From Paracoccus shanxieyensis (GTDB lineage: Bacteria; Pseudomonadota; Alphaproteobacteria; Rhodobacterales; Rhodobacteraceae): a stretch of 64,000 bases of DNA. The translations under genes were made by a program, and so were the position numbers. Positions 1 to 7,985 of the stretch are shown here, piece by piece. Location: positions 107,972-171,971 of the forward strand of contig NZ_WMII01000009.1 of assembly GCF_009711265.1 (NCBI RefSeq). The letters run 5' to 3'. The notes beneath the pieces are model-generated. The model worked only from the letters and a program-made list of their open reading frames with translations, was not told where the DNA came from and did not search any database. The stretch's first letter is position 1; each line of letters opens with the position of its first letter.

Positions 1-459
1 ATAGCCCAGCGTGCGGCCTTCGCCGATATGGCCGATCTGCTGGCCCACGGCATTCGGCTCGGTCGTCCAACCGAAGGTCACGATGATCGCCATGAACAGC
101 GCAACGGTGAAGGCCCCGGCGAAGTTGCCCAGAAAGACCAGCCCCCAGTTGCGCCACAATCCGCGCATGGTGACGCCGCGCCGCTTGTCGATCAGCGCAA
201 GCGGCACCAGCGTGAACACGCCGGTCAGCAGGTCGAAGCCCAAGAGATACAGCATGCAGAACCCGACCGGGAACAGCAGCGCGCCGATCAGCGGGTTGCC
301 GGTATTGACGGTGACGGTCACGGCGAATGCCGCGGCCAGCGCAAGGATCGCGCCCGCCATATAGGCCCGGATCAGCGTATCCTTGGTAGACATGAAGACC
401 TTGGCCTCGCCGGCGTCGATCATCTTCTTGGCGAAATCCGCCGGATTTACATAGGACAT
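1..459 (-). CDS. Formate/nitrite transporter family protein, cut by the window edge
   Basis: This is the first 153 residues of a multi-pass inner-membrane channel of the FNT family (FocA/NirC), and the rest lies left of base 1. Visible are a hydrophobic segment near residues 33-55, the GFDLLTGVF stretch typical of the family around residue 73-82, and a third segment after residue 100. It is last in line of an operon with nasT, nasS, nirB, nirD and cynS, so nitrite uptake is the likely job. In Paracoccus denitrificans the matching place in the nas operon holds nasH, an FNT nitrite transporter. The ATG at 459 follows a GGAAGGAAC-like ribosome site. Confidence 0.85.
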   Translation of the reverse strand, partial: MSYVNPADFAKKMIDAGEAKVFMSTKDTLIRAYMAGAILALAAAFAVTVTVNTGNPLIGALLFPVGFCMLYLLGFDLLTGVFTLVPLALIDKRRGVTMRGLWRNWGLVFLGNFAGAFTVALFMAIIVTFGWTTEPNAVGQQIGHIGEGRTLGY

Positions 460-514
460 GGAGGTTCCTTCCTGTTGCGCAGCACCCGGACGTGGCCGGG
501 GCGTTCGGCGGGGG

Positions 515-979
515 TTACCAGTTCGAATAGGCCAGATATTTGCCGGACATGGTCAGCTTCACGCGGTCGCCCTTGGGGTTTTTCTCGCGTTCCAGATGCA
601 TCGAGAAGTCGATGGCCGACATGATGCCATTGCCGAATTCCTCATTGATCAGGGCCTTGATCGTCGGGCCATAGACGCCGACGATTTCGTAAAGCCGATA
701 CAGGCAGGGATCGGTCGGCACGGCCTGTTCCCAGACTTTCAGCGGGCTTTCGGTCAGAAGCGCCACGGCGCTGTCGGGCAGGCCAAGGATGCTGGCAAAG
801 CTGCGGGCCTTGTCTTCGGGAAAGGCGTTCATGCCGGTAGCCGCTGAATGCAGCCAGACCGGCGACATGCCGATCAGTTCGGCCAGCGCCGCCCATGACA
901 GGTCGGCGCGTTTCTTGGCGCGCAGGATCATCGCGGTCAGATCGTCGCGGGTCAGTTCGTCTATGGTCATCTTGTTCAT
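515..979 (-). CDS. cynS: Cyanase (cyanate hydratase)
   Basis: Cytoplasmic enzyme of 154 residues, the usual cyanase length. It breaks down cyanate with bicarbonate to ammonia and carbon dioxide. The N-terminal half is a helix-turn-helix-like domain. The C-terminal catalytic domain keeps the YRLYE segment (Arg and Glu of the active site) and a Ser in GIMSAIDF, matching the Arg/Glu/Ser triad known for Escherichia coli CynS. It lies between nirD and the FNT transporter, and the spacings (11 and 55 bases) fit one transcript. Making ammonia fits an assimilatory operon, and cyanase is an unusual guest there. Family assignment is secure. Confidence 0.93.
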   Translation of the reverse strand: MNKMTIDELTRDDLTAMILRAKKRADLSWAALAELIGMSPVWLHSAATGMNAFPEDKARSFASILGLPDSAVALLTESPLKVWEQAVPTDPCLYRLYEIVGVYGPTIKALINEEFGNGIMSAIDFSMHLEREKNPKGDRVKLTMSGKYLAYSNW

Positions 980-990
980 GGCGTGTCCTT

Positions 991-1326
991 TCAGGCGGCC
1001 TTGGTTCTGTGGATCAGGCTGGCGTCGATCAGGATGCGGCCTGCCTCGACGCGGATGGGATAGGTCGCGACCGCGCCGTCATCGGCGCCCTGCGCCGTGC
1101 CGGTGTTCAGATCGAAAACCCAGTTATGCAGCGGGCAGGTCACGCTGGTGCCATGCACGATGCCTTCGGACAAAGGCCCGCCCTTGTGCGGGCAGCGGTC
1201 GTCCAGGGCGAAAACGCGGTCGTCGGCGGTGCGGAAGACGGCGATGCAGCCCTGCGCGGTCCTGACCAGCCGCGCGCCCTGCGCGGGGATGTCGGCCAGC
1301 GCGCCGATGTCCAGAAACCCGCTCAT
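991..1326 (-). CDS. nirD: Rieske-type small subunit of assimilatory nitrite reductase (NirD/NasG-like)
   Basis: A 111-residue soluble protein with a complete Rieske pair, CPH near residue 45 and CPLH near residue 64. It should carry a [2Fe-2S] cluster, as NasG of Paracoccus denitrificans does and enterobacterial NirD does not. It is expected to pass electrons within the NAD(P)H nitrite reductase. Its ATG at 1326 overlaps the nirB stop by four bases (ATGA), which implies translational coupling. A much longer reading frame exists in this phase inside nirB, but the start at 1326 gives the family length. Confidence 0.9.
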   Translation of the reverse strand: MSGFLDIGALADIPAQGARLVRTAQGCIAVFRTADDRVFALDDRCPHKGGPLSEGIVHGTSVTCPLHNWVFDLNTGTAQGADDGAVATYPIRVEAGRILIDASLIHRTKAA

Positions 1327-3752
1327 TCCGCGGCCTCCAGCGTCAGATCGGCCAGCGGCCCCCATTTTGGCACCTCGGCAGGCGTCGACAGTTCGGCCCA
1401 TGGATCGGTGCGATAGACGGACTGGCTGATCTCGAACCGCTCGACCAGCGCGCGGCGGTTGTCCAGATCCTCGACGACCTGCGCCTTGATCCAGTCCAGC
1501 CCGACCTTGCCCATCCATTTCCAGATGCGGTCCAGATAGCGGGCATGTTCGCGGTAAAGCTGGGTCACGGCCAGAATGATCTGGATCGCCTCGTCCTCGG
1601 AGGGGGTGGCGGCAAGGGCCTGGGTCTCTTTGACCTCCATCCCCGCCGCCCCGCCGATCGAGATCATATAGCCGCTGTCCACGCAGACGACGCCGATATC
1701 CTTGCAGGTCGCCTCGGCGCAGTTGCGCGGGCAGCCGCTGACGCCCAGCTTCAGCTTGTGCGGCGTACAAGATCCCCACATCAGCTTTTCCAGCTTGATG
1801 CCCAGCCCGGTCGAATCCTGCGTGCCGACGCGGCAGAATTCCTTGCCGACGCAGGTTTTCACCGTGCGCAGCCCCTTGGAATAGGCCGCACCCGACACCA
1901 TGCCCGCCGCGTTCAGATCGGCCCACATATGCGGCAGGTCTTCCTTGCGCACGCCCAAGAGGTCGATGCGCTGGCCCCCCGTCACCTTGACCATGGGGAC
2001 GTTGTATTTGTCGGCGGCATCGGCGATGGCGCGCAGCTCATCCGGGGTGGTGACGCCGCCCCACATGCGCGGCACCACCGAATAGGTGCCGTCCTTCTGG
2101 ATATTGGCGTGGTTGCGTTCGTTGACGAAACGCGACTGGCGGTCGTCGCGATAGTCCAGCGGATATTCCGCCAGCAGATAGTAATTCAGCGCCGGGCGGC
2201 AGGAATGGCAGCCGCCCGAGGTTTTCCAGCCCAGTTCCTGCATGACGGCGGGAATGGATTTCAGCCCCATGGTGCGGATCAGACGGCGCAGGTCCTCGTG
2301 GCTGTGATCGGTGCATTTGCACATCCCGGCCGGGGCGTCGGCAACCTCATCCCCCAGCGCGAAAGCCATGACCTGCTGCACAAGGCCGGTGCAGGTGCCG
2401 CAAGAGGCGCTGGCCTTGGTGCAGGCGCGCATCTGGTCCAACGTGCAGGCCCCGCCCGCCGCCGCCGCCATGATGCTGCCCTTGGTCACGCCGTTGCAGC
2501 CGCAGATCTCGGCCTCGGGGGGCAGGGCCGCGATGGCGGCCATGGGATCGGCCGAGGCACCGCCCTGAAAACCCGGACCAAAGATCAGCGTGTCGCGCAT
2601 GTCGCGGATGTCGGCTGCGTCCTTCATCAGCCCATAGAACCAGCTGCCATCCGCGGTATTGCCATACATGACCGTGCCGATGATGCGGTCGTTTTCCAGC
2701 ACCAGCCGCTTGTAGATGCCGCGGCCCGGATCACGGAAGACGATATCCTCGCGCCCCGGTGCATCGGCGAAATCGCCGGCGCTGAACAGATCGCAGCCCG
2801 TCACCTTCAGCTTGGTCGCCGTCTGCACCGCAGAAAACACCGCCTGCCGGTCCAGCAGCGTCTGGGCCAGCACCTTGGCCTGATCGTAAAGCGGCGCGAC
2901 AAGGCCAAAGACCTGCCCGCGATGTTCCACGCATTCCCCCAGCGCAAAGACATGCGGATCGCTGGTGCGCAGGGCGTCATCAACGATGATGCCGCGTTCG
3001 ACCTCAAGATGCGCATCGTTGGCAAGGCGGGTTTCGGGCCGGATGCCCACGGCCATGCAGACCAGATCGGCGGGATAGACGGTGCCATCTTCCAGCAGCA
3101 CGGCCTCGGCGCGGTCGGTGCCAAGGATCGCCTTGGTCGCGCCCTTGCAATGCACGGTGATGCCGCGACGCTCCAGATCCTTTTGCAGCAGGTAACCTGC
3201 GGCGGGGTCCAGCTGACGCTCCATCAGATGGCCCATCAGGTGGATCACCGTGACGCGGGCACCGCGCGCGGCCATGCCGGCCGCCGCCTCCAGCCCCAGC
3301 AGGCCGCCGCCGATGACCACGGCATCCTTGCCGGCGGTCGCCATCATCGCCTGCGTGTCTTCCAAATCGCGATAGGCCACGACGCCGGGCAGATCCTTGC
3401 CGGGCACCGGGATGATGAACGGGGCCGAGCCGGTGGCGATCACCAGCGCGTCATATTCGGCGCTGGACTGGTTGGACTGCACCCGGCGCGCGTCGCGGTC
3501 GATGCGGACCACGGGTTCGCCAAAGCGGCAATCGACGCCATGGCGGGCATACCAGTCCGCATCATGCGTGACGATCTGCGCATAGGTCTTTTCGCCCGAC
3601 AGCACCGGCGACAGCATCAGGCGGTTGTAATTGCCGCGCGGCTCGGCGTTGAACAGCGTCACGTCATAGGCGTCGGGGGCGGCCTCGAACAGCGCCTCAA
3701 GCATCCGGCCCGAGGCCATGCCTGCACCGATGACGACAAGTTTCTTTTTCAT
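1323..3752 (-). CDS. nirB: Assimilatory nitrite reductase large subunit (NirB/NasB-like)
   Basis: Cytoplasmic 809-residue enzyme that reduces nitrite to ammonium with NAD(P)H. Domains in order: FAD/NAD oxidoreductase (dinucleotide motifs near residues 8-13 and 147-155), a BFD-like [2Fe-2S] site (Cys417, 419, 451, 454), a second Cys group near 478-518, and a sulfite/nitrite reductase domain. That domain has the sirohaem-[4Fe-4S] cysteines 634, 640, 674 and 678. I start it at MKKKLVVIGAG. A longer frame begins at 3824, but its extra 24 residues are unlike the family. It heads the structural genes and is preceded by the long leader described separately. No nitrate transporter gene (nasA) lies between nasS and nirB. 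Confidence 0.93.
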   Translation of the reverse strand: MKKKLVVIGAGMASGRMLEALFEAAPDAYDVTLFNAEPRGNYNRLMLSPVLSGEKTYAQIVTHDADWYARHGVDCRFGEPVVRIDRDARRVQSNQSSAEYDALVIATGSAPFIIPVPGKDLPGVVAYRDLEDTQAMMATAGKDAVVIGGGLLGLEAAAGMAARGARVTVIHLMGHLMERQLDPAAGYLLQKDLERRGITVHCKGATKAILGTDRAEAVLLEDGTVYPADLVCMAVGIRPETRLANDAHLEVERGIIVDDALRTSDPHVFALGECVEHRGQVFGLVAPLYDQAKVLAQTLLDRQAVFSAVQTATKLKVTGCDLFSAGDFADAPGREDIVFRDPGRGIYKRLVLENDRIIGTVMYGNTADGSWFYGLMKDAADIRDMRDTLIFGPGFQGGASADPMAAIAALPPEAEICGCNGVTKGSIMAAAAGGACTLDQMRACTKASASCGTCTGLVQQVMAFALGDEVADAPAGMCKCTDHSHEDLRRLIRTMGLKSIPAVMQELGWKTSGGCHSCRPALNYYLLAEYPLDYRDDRQSRFVNERNHANIQKDGTYSVVPRMWGGVTTPDELRAIADAADKYNVPMVKVTGGQRIDLLGVRKEDLPHMWADLNAAGMVSGAAYSKGLRTVKTCVGKEFCRVGTQDSTGLGIKLEKLMWGSCTPHKLKLGVSGCPRNCAEATCKDIGVVCVDSGYMISIGGAAGMEVKETQALAATPSEDEAIQIILAVTQLYREHARYLDRIWKWMGKVGLDWIKAQVVEDLDNRRALVERFEISQSVYRTDPWAELSTPAEVPKWGPLADLTLEAAE

Positions 3753-4178
3753 GGCGCGCATCCCGTTACGGCAGATGCGGCAGCAAGGCCCGGCATCGGG
3801 GGGCGCAGGGACTGGCAGGGGCACAAGGTCGATCGACCCGGCGCGTGGCGCGGATTCAGGCGGGATACGGCGGTCATGATGGCTCCGAGGGGCGAATGCG
3901 GATGGCTGTCGGGCGATGCATCAGGCAGCGAACAGCGCAGCGCGTCAAAGCGCAGCCGTGCAGCCAGACACTTTCGGGGATACCGCCTCATCGCGGGATC
4001 GTGCTTGCATCATCGCAAGCGGGCAGGGTCACGCCGTTGCGCCTTGCCGTAGATCAAACATGCCCCAATCGCGGCCCGCCGCTCAAGCAGCGCGCAGATG
4101 TTTGCCGGTGAACTGGCGCGAATTCAGTCGCAGCGCATGAATTATTTGCTCAAATGGCGTGGCCTGCTTGCAAAGCGA
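3753..4178 (-). other. Untranslated leader / control region of the nirB operon
   Basis: This 426-base gap between nasS and nirB has no convincing gene on either strand. It holds the tandem hairpins at 3979-4020. On the plus strand at 4044-4057 there is a weak Fnr-like palindrome, TTGCC-4-ATCAA. A long gap at exactly this point in an otherwise tight operon suggests a regulated leader RNA rather than a separate gene. I could not identify a clear intrinsic terminator with a T run. Promoter elements are not certain. Confidence 0.6.
3979..4020 (-). promoter_or_regulatory. Tandem hexaloop hairpins, probable NasT (ANTAR) RNA target
   Basis: Read on the minus strand, the first hairpin (4020-4003) has a perfect 6-bp stem, GCTTGC/GCAAGC, around the loop GATGAT. 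Two bases later the second hairpin (4000-3979) has an 8-bp stem with one mismatch around the loop GATGAG. Two adjacent stem-loops with near-identical six-base loops are the known layout of RNA targets of ANTAR antiterminators, and the ANTAR protein NasT is encoded just upstream. Binding and antitermination are inferred from layout. The published loop consensus stresses an A and a G, both of which occur here, but the register should be checked. Confidence 0.7.
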
Positions 4179-5351
4179 TCAGCTTGCGAATGGCGGCTCA
4201 TAGATCCGGCCGTCGAAAAACGCATCCGCGCCCAGAATCATCTGCCCGCGCTCGGCGGCGACACGGCGGGGCGCGTCGATCATGCCCTCGACCCGCAGTG
4301 ACGCGCCGGGCAGGGGCGCGCCTGCCGCGCGCAGGTGCTGGCGATAAAGATCGGTGCGGTAACATGCCATCGCGGCGCGCTGCGCGGGTTCGGGGTCAAG
4401 CCCGTGGCGACGGATGATGCGATCGGCAAACAGCGCGGCCAGACTTTTCCACGGGAATGTCGCTGCGCCCCGGTTGAAGGTGATGAAATCCTGACAGTCG
4501 CGCGTGTCGCCGCTGGGCGTGACCAGCAGACGGCCGACCAGCCCACGCTCGGTCAGTTCCGAGGGCAGGTTCAGATAGTCCCGCCGCGACAGGATCTCTG
4601 CCGCCGTGCCCCGATTTTCAGCCTCGTCCAGCCATTGCCCGGCCCGCCAGACCGCGCGCATCAGCCGCCCGGTCTGTTCGGCGCGGGCCAGAGTGAAATC
4701 GCGCCGCAGCACCAGCCCTTTTTCCGGCGGCGCGGCCCAGATCGCGCGGCCGGGCAGCAGCAGCGCGCCGATGCCACGCTCGACCGCGAATGAGGCCCAT
4801 GGCTCACCGACGCAGAAGGCGTCGACCTCGCCCGCGGCCATGGCATCGGCCATCATGGTCGGCGGCACGGTGACGACCTCGATCGCGCCGTCAAAGGCGA
4901 TGGCCTCCAGCCAGTGAAACACCAGTTCGGCCTGCGTGGAAAAGCGGAAGGGCACGCCGACACGCAGCGTGTCGCCCGCAACCTGCCGCAGCATCACCCC
5001 GGCGCGCCGGGCATCGGCGAAATCGAAGTTATGGCCCGCATCGCGCAGCCGCGCCGTCAAGGCGTTGCTGATCGCGATGGCCTGACCGCCATGCGACAGG
5101 AACATCACCAGATCCATGGCCGGAAGCTCTGGCCCCAGCTTTATCGCCTGCGCGATGGGCATGGGGGCCAGCATATGCGCCGCGTCGATGACGCCCGCCC
5201 CCAGCAGATCGCGGTTCTGCGCCCAAGCCGACAGGCGCACCAGATCGAAGGCCAGACCTTCCTCGGCGGCAAAGCCCAGCTCATGCGCGATGATCAGCGG
5301 CGCGGCATCGGTCAGCGGCACATAGCCCAGTCGCAGCGTGTCCAGCTTCAT
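4179..5351 (-). CDS. nasS: NasS-type nitrate/nitrite sensor (periplasmic-binding-protein fold, no signal peptide)
   Basis: A 390-residue protein of the NrtA/CmpA nitrate-binding family that starts directly with the mature fold (MKLDTLRLGYVPLTDAAPL). It has no signal peptide, so it should stay in the cytoplasm. In the NasST system, NasS holds NasT inactive until it binds nitrate or nitrite. Its start overlaps the nasT stop by four bases (5348-5351), which supports co-production of the pair. The next gene is nirB after the hairpin leader. An ABC transporter role is unlikely because there is no permease or ATPase nearby. Confidence 0.88.
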   Translation of the reverse strand: MKLDTLRLGYVPLTDAAPLIIAHELGFAAEEGLAFDLVRLSAWAQNRDLLGAGVIDAAHMLAPMPIAQAIKLGPELPAMDLVMFLSHGGQAIAISNALTARLRDAGHNFDFADARRAGVMLRQVAGDTLRVGVPFRFSTQAELVFHWLEAIAFDGAIEVVTVPPTMMADAMAAGEVDAFCVGEPWASFAVERGIGALLLPGRAIWAAPPEKGLVLRRDFTLARAEQTGRLMRAVWRAGQWLDEAENRGTAAEILSRRDYLNLPSELTERGLVGRLLVTPSGDTRDCQDFITFNRGAATFPWKSLAALFADRIIRRHGLDPEPAQRAAMACYRTDLYRQHLRAAGAPLPGASLRVEGMIDAPRRVAAERGQMILGADAFFDGRIYEPPFAS

Positions 5352-5938
5352 GTCAGCAACCCCGCCGCCAGCACCAGCTGTTGCGCGACATCCGCGACGC
5401 GGCGGCCCTGATCCATCGCGGCCTTGCGCAACAGGGCATAGGCCGCTTCCTCATCCACGCCGCGCGCCTTCATCAGAATGGCCTTGGCGCGGTCGATGAT
5501 CTTGCGTTCCTCCAATGCGGCGCGGCTGGCGGCCAGTTCGGCGCGCATGCGCTGGAACATGTGAAACCGCGCAATGGCTGCGTCCAGCACCGGCTTGATG
5601 CGGTCGGCGCGCAACCCGTCCACGACATAGGCCGAGACCCCCGCCTCGATCGCCGCGCGGGTCAATTGTTCGTCCGAACGGTCGACAAACATGGCCACGG
5701 GCCGGTCCATCGGCGCGGCGGCGACGGCCATTTCCTCAAGAATATCGCGCGAGGGATTGGCAAGGTCGATCAGCACGATATCAGGCTGAAAGGCGGCGAT
5801 GCGGCGCGCCAGACCGGCCTCGTCGGAAATCAGATGGATGTCATGCGCGCCAAGTCCGCGCAGCCCGTCCATGATGGGTTGCGCGCGGTCCAGATCGGTT
5901 TCGATCAGAACGATGGAAAGGCGTTTCTGCATCGCCAT
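5348..5938 (-). CDS. nasT: NasT, response-regulator-like ANTAR antiterminator
   Basis: A 196-residue cytoplasmic regulator. Residues about 7-125 form a receiver-like domain (IVLIETD near residue 10, DIVLIDLA near 55). Residues about 130-190 form a three-helix ANTAR RNA-binding domain (ERKIIDRAKAILM followed by YALLRKAAMDQGRRVADVA). It is expected to bind hairpins in the nirB leader and let transcription continue when NasS releases it. A GGAGG lies upstream: the ATG at 5938 is three bases from it, while the in-frame ATG at 5932 has the better nine-base spacing. Confidence 0.9.
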   Translation of the reverse strand: MAMQKRLSIVLIETDLDRAQPIMDGLRGLGAHDIHLISDEAGLARRIAAFQPDIVLIDLANPSRDILEEMAVAAAPMDRPVAMFVDRSDEQLTRAAIEAGVSAYVVDGLRADRIKPVLDAAIARFHMFQRMRAELAASRAALEERKIIDRAKAILMKARGVDEEAAYALLRKAAMDQGRRVADVAQQLVLAAGLLT

Positions 5939-6075
5939 GGGCCTCCGGTTGCAAGCGGCGTTGCATGACGGCCGCAGGATCCGCAACCTTGCCCATGGCG
6001 AAAATGCGGCACGTCCCGCGCTTTTCTGCGGTCAATCGGCAGTTTGCCGAATATATGGGCAAGCCCGGGGGGCCG

Positions 6076-6771
6076 CTAGAACCCGAACTGGCCGACGACC
6101 ATTGCCACAGGCACGCCCGCGCGTCGGGCCGCCCTGCGTTGCGACGATCCGGGGATCGCGGCTTCGGCGGCCAGCCGGTCCATCTCGGCCACGCGGGGCT
6201 GCGGGCAGGCGCCGCGTTTGTCCCACAGCTCGCGCGCAATCGGCCCCGCCACTGCACCCGAGATCGTCCGCCCCGCGACATCGTTTTCCTTGACGCGCCC
6301 GCTTGTGACCAGCGCCCGGATTGCGGATGCCAGAATATCGGCGGATTGCTGAAAGCTGATCGCGGCCATCCCGGCCTCGGGTCCGGTCGGCATGCCGTCC
6401 AGATTGCAGTGCCGGGCGACATACAGCCAGTCATGGATCATATAGGCGCGCGCATAGCCCCATGGTCCGAAGCCGTTGAACACCTGACCGATCTTCGGGA
6501 TCGAGCCGCCGTCGGTATACATCATCTGCGGCTGGATGCGCAGCGGTTTGCCGTCATCGCCGGGCAGGGTAAAGCTCAGCGGGTTGCCGGGATCGGGCAC
6601 GAACAGAAACTTGCCATCTCCGGACGCGCCGCCTTCGCCGACCCACATCACGAACAGGTTGCCGCTGAATTCGCCGCGTGGGGCGTTGTTGTAATCGACA
6701 TGACCGCAGGCCGACAGGGCCGAACATGTGGCAAGGGCTGCGGTGAACATGGCAAGGCGGGGCGGTCGCAT
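6076..6771 (-). CDS. DUF1353 family lipoprotein
   Basis: A 231-residue protein that begins with a lipoprotein signal (lipobox LSAC, Cys at about residue 21-22), so it is probably anchored to a membrane on the periplasmic side. The body matches the DUF1353 family in the segments TDGGSIPK and AYMIHDWLY (residues about 85-115), where His and Asp may form an active or metal site. The function of the family is not established. It stands alone between nasT and an acetyltransferase gene, and nothing around it points to a pathway. Confidence 0.7.
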   Translation of the reverse strand: MRPPRLAMFTAALATCSALSACGHVDYNNAPRGEFSGNLFVMWVGEGGASGDGKFLFVPDPGNPLSFTLPGDDGKPLRIQPQMMYTDGGSIPKIGQVFNGFGPWGYARAYMIHDWLYVARHCNLDGMPTGPEAGMAAISFQQSADILASAIRALVTSGRVKENDVAGRTISGAVAGPIARELWDKRGACPQPRVAEMDRLAAEAAIPGSSQRRAARRAGVPVAMVVGQFGF

Positions 6772-6862
6772 CGAATGCCTCGGGGTGCATCAGGACTGGC
6801 CCCAGCCTAGCGCAAGGCGGGGACGCGACAAAGCGAAACCGGCGCGGATCAGATGGCGCGGA

Positions 6863-7444
6863 TCAGACAGCGGGCAGGGGTTTGGTGAACAGGATCCATT
6901 CATTGGCATCGACCTGCCAGTCGCCCTTGACCACGGGGCGATGCGCGACCTGAAGGTAGCCCTTGGCAGTATAAAGCCGCAGCGCGTCCTGATGCGTGTC
7001 GGCGGCAATCAGGCTGATCGTATCGTGACCGGCCTTTGCCGCGACGGTTTCCGCATGGGCCAGCAAAGCGCCGCCCAGACCTTTGCCGCGAAACTGCGGA
7101 TATGTCGCCAGCACATTCAGATACCACGACCCCGGCGCCAAGGCCTCAAGCTGCAACAGCGGCACGAAGATCGGCGGCGTGTCGGGGGCGATGGGGCCGG
7201 GCGCGGTCTCGGCGGCATAGCCCAGCAGGCAGGCCGCGACCTCGCCGTCGATCTGGGCCAGCCACGCATTGCTATAGGAAAAATTGCCGGTCTCGCGCGC
7301 GGCACGCTCGCGCCCCAGCGCCCATGGATCGCCTTCGGGGCCGACGGATTTGCGCCAGAAATGCAACGGCAGATCGTCCGCGGCCATATTGATGAAACGC
7401 ACCAGATGCGCGCTGTCGGTTGCCTTGGCCTTGCGGATCTGCAT
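6863..7444 (-). CDS. GNAT family N-acetyltransferase
   Basis: A 193-residue GNAT fold enzyme. The start MQIRKAKATDSAHLVRF is the usual first strand and helix, and the acetyl-CoA pyrophosphate loop is seen as FRGKGLGGALL near residue 130. A final Y-containing segment (LRLYTAKGYLQVAHR) follows. I reject the longer frame from 7600 because its first 52 residues are basic and unlike the family. The ATG at 7444 has an upstream G-rich site. The substrate cannot be read from the sequence. Confidence 0.82.
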   Translation of the reverse strand: MQIRKAKATDSAHLVRFINMAADDLPLHFWRKSVGPEGDPWALGRERAARETGNFSYSNAWLAQIDGEVAACLLGYAAETAPGPIAPDTPPIFVPLLQLEALAPGSWYLNVLATYPQFRGKGLGGALLAHAETVAAKAGHDTISLIAADTHQDALRLYTAKGYLQVAHRPVVKGDWQVDANEWILFTKPLPAV

Positions 7445-7620
7445 GACGTGAGCTGTCCCCCCCCTGTGTCCGGCCCTATGTCCGGCCCTGCTTGTGCGCC
7501 AGTCTTTGACGATTTGACGCGCCGCCGCCAGCCCTTTTGGCAGCCCCTTTAGCCGGCGCTTGCGTGCCGCGCGGGCTGCGCCTACCAATTGGCCCGACAC
7601 CCCTGCCGATGAGGACAGAC

Positions 7621-7974
7621 ATGAGCGATACGGTTTTCCGCTTTCCCGAACCGGGCCCCCAGCCCATCACCACCGATCTTGACGGCTGGACCAAGATCGA
7701 GGGCGAGCCGACCATGCGCTATTGGATCCAGAACACCTCGGCCGATGGCAGCATGATCTCGGGGACATGGGAAGCGACGACCGGGACGTGGCACGCGACC
7801 TATCAGTTCTACGAATTCGTGCATCTGATCGAGGGGCGCATCACCATCACCCCTGATGGCGGCGTGCCCGTCACGCTGAACCCCGGCGATGCCTTCGTGG
7901 TCGAGCCGACCTTCAAGGGCACATGGACCATCGAGGCACCGGTCCGCAAGCATTTCGCCATCAAGCTGAAATAG
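7621..7974 (+). CDS. Cupin domain protein (EutQ/DUF861-like)
   Basis: A 117-residue single-domain cupin. The second half carries the beta-barrel signatures FVHLIEGRITITPDGG and NPGDAFVVEP, and GTW segments recur at residues about 43-50 and 102. Such DUF861 cupins often sit beside amidohydrolases or ureidoglycolate-type genes, and an amidohydrolase follows 11 bases downstream. The ATG at 7621 is preceded by GAGGACAG. An ATG at 7609 adds four residues and is possible. Its ligand is unknown. Confidence 0.75.
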   Translation: MSDTVFRFPEPGPQPITTDLDGWTKIEGEPTMRYWIQNTSADGSMISGTWEATTGTWHATYQFYEFVHLIEGRITITPDGGVPVTLNPGDAFVVEPTFKGTWTIEAPVRKHFAIKLK

Positions 7975-7985
7975 CGCCTGCGCCC

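Noticed and set aside
3753..3990. Intrinsic terminator behind the nirB leader hairpins
   Set aside because: I looked for a GC stem with a T run downstream of the second hairpin and found none that is convincing. Termination could be factor-dependent.
1545..4052. Plus-strand open frame of 835 codons
   Set aside because: It runs opposite nirB, is rich in His/Gln/Arg as expected of the antisense of a GC-rich gene, and has no domain. nirB on the other strand is certain.
4044..4057. Fnr-like box TTGCC-4-ATCAA before nirB
   Set aside because: Only eight of ten positions match, and nas operons of this type are not known to need Fnr. Noted within the leader but not listed as a site.
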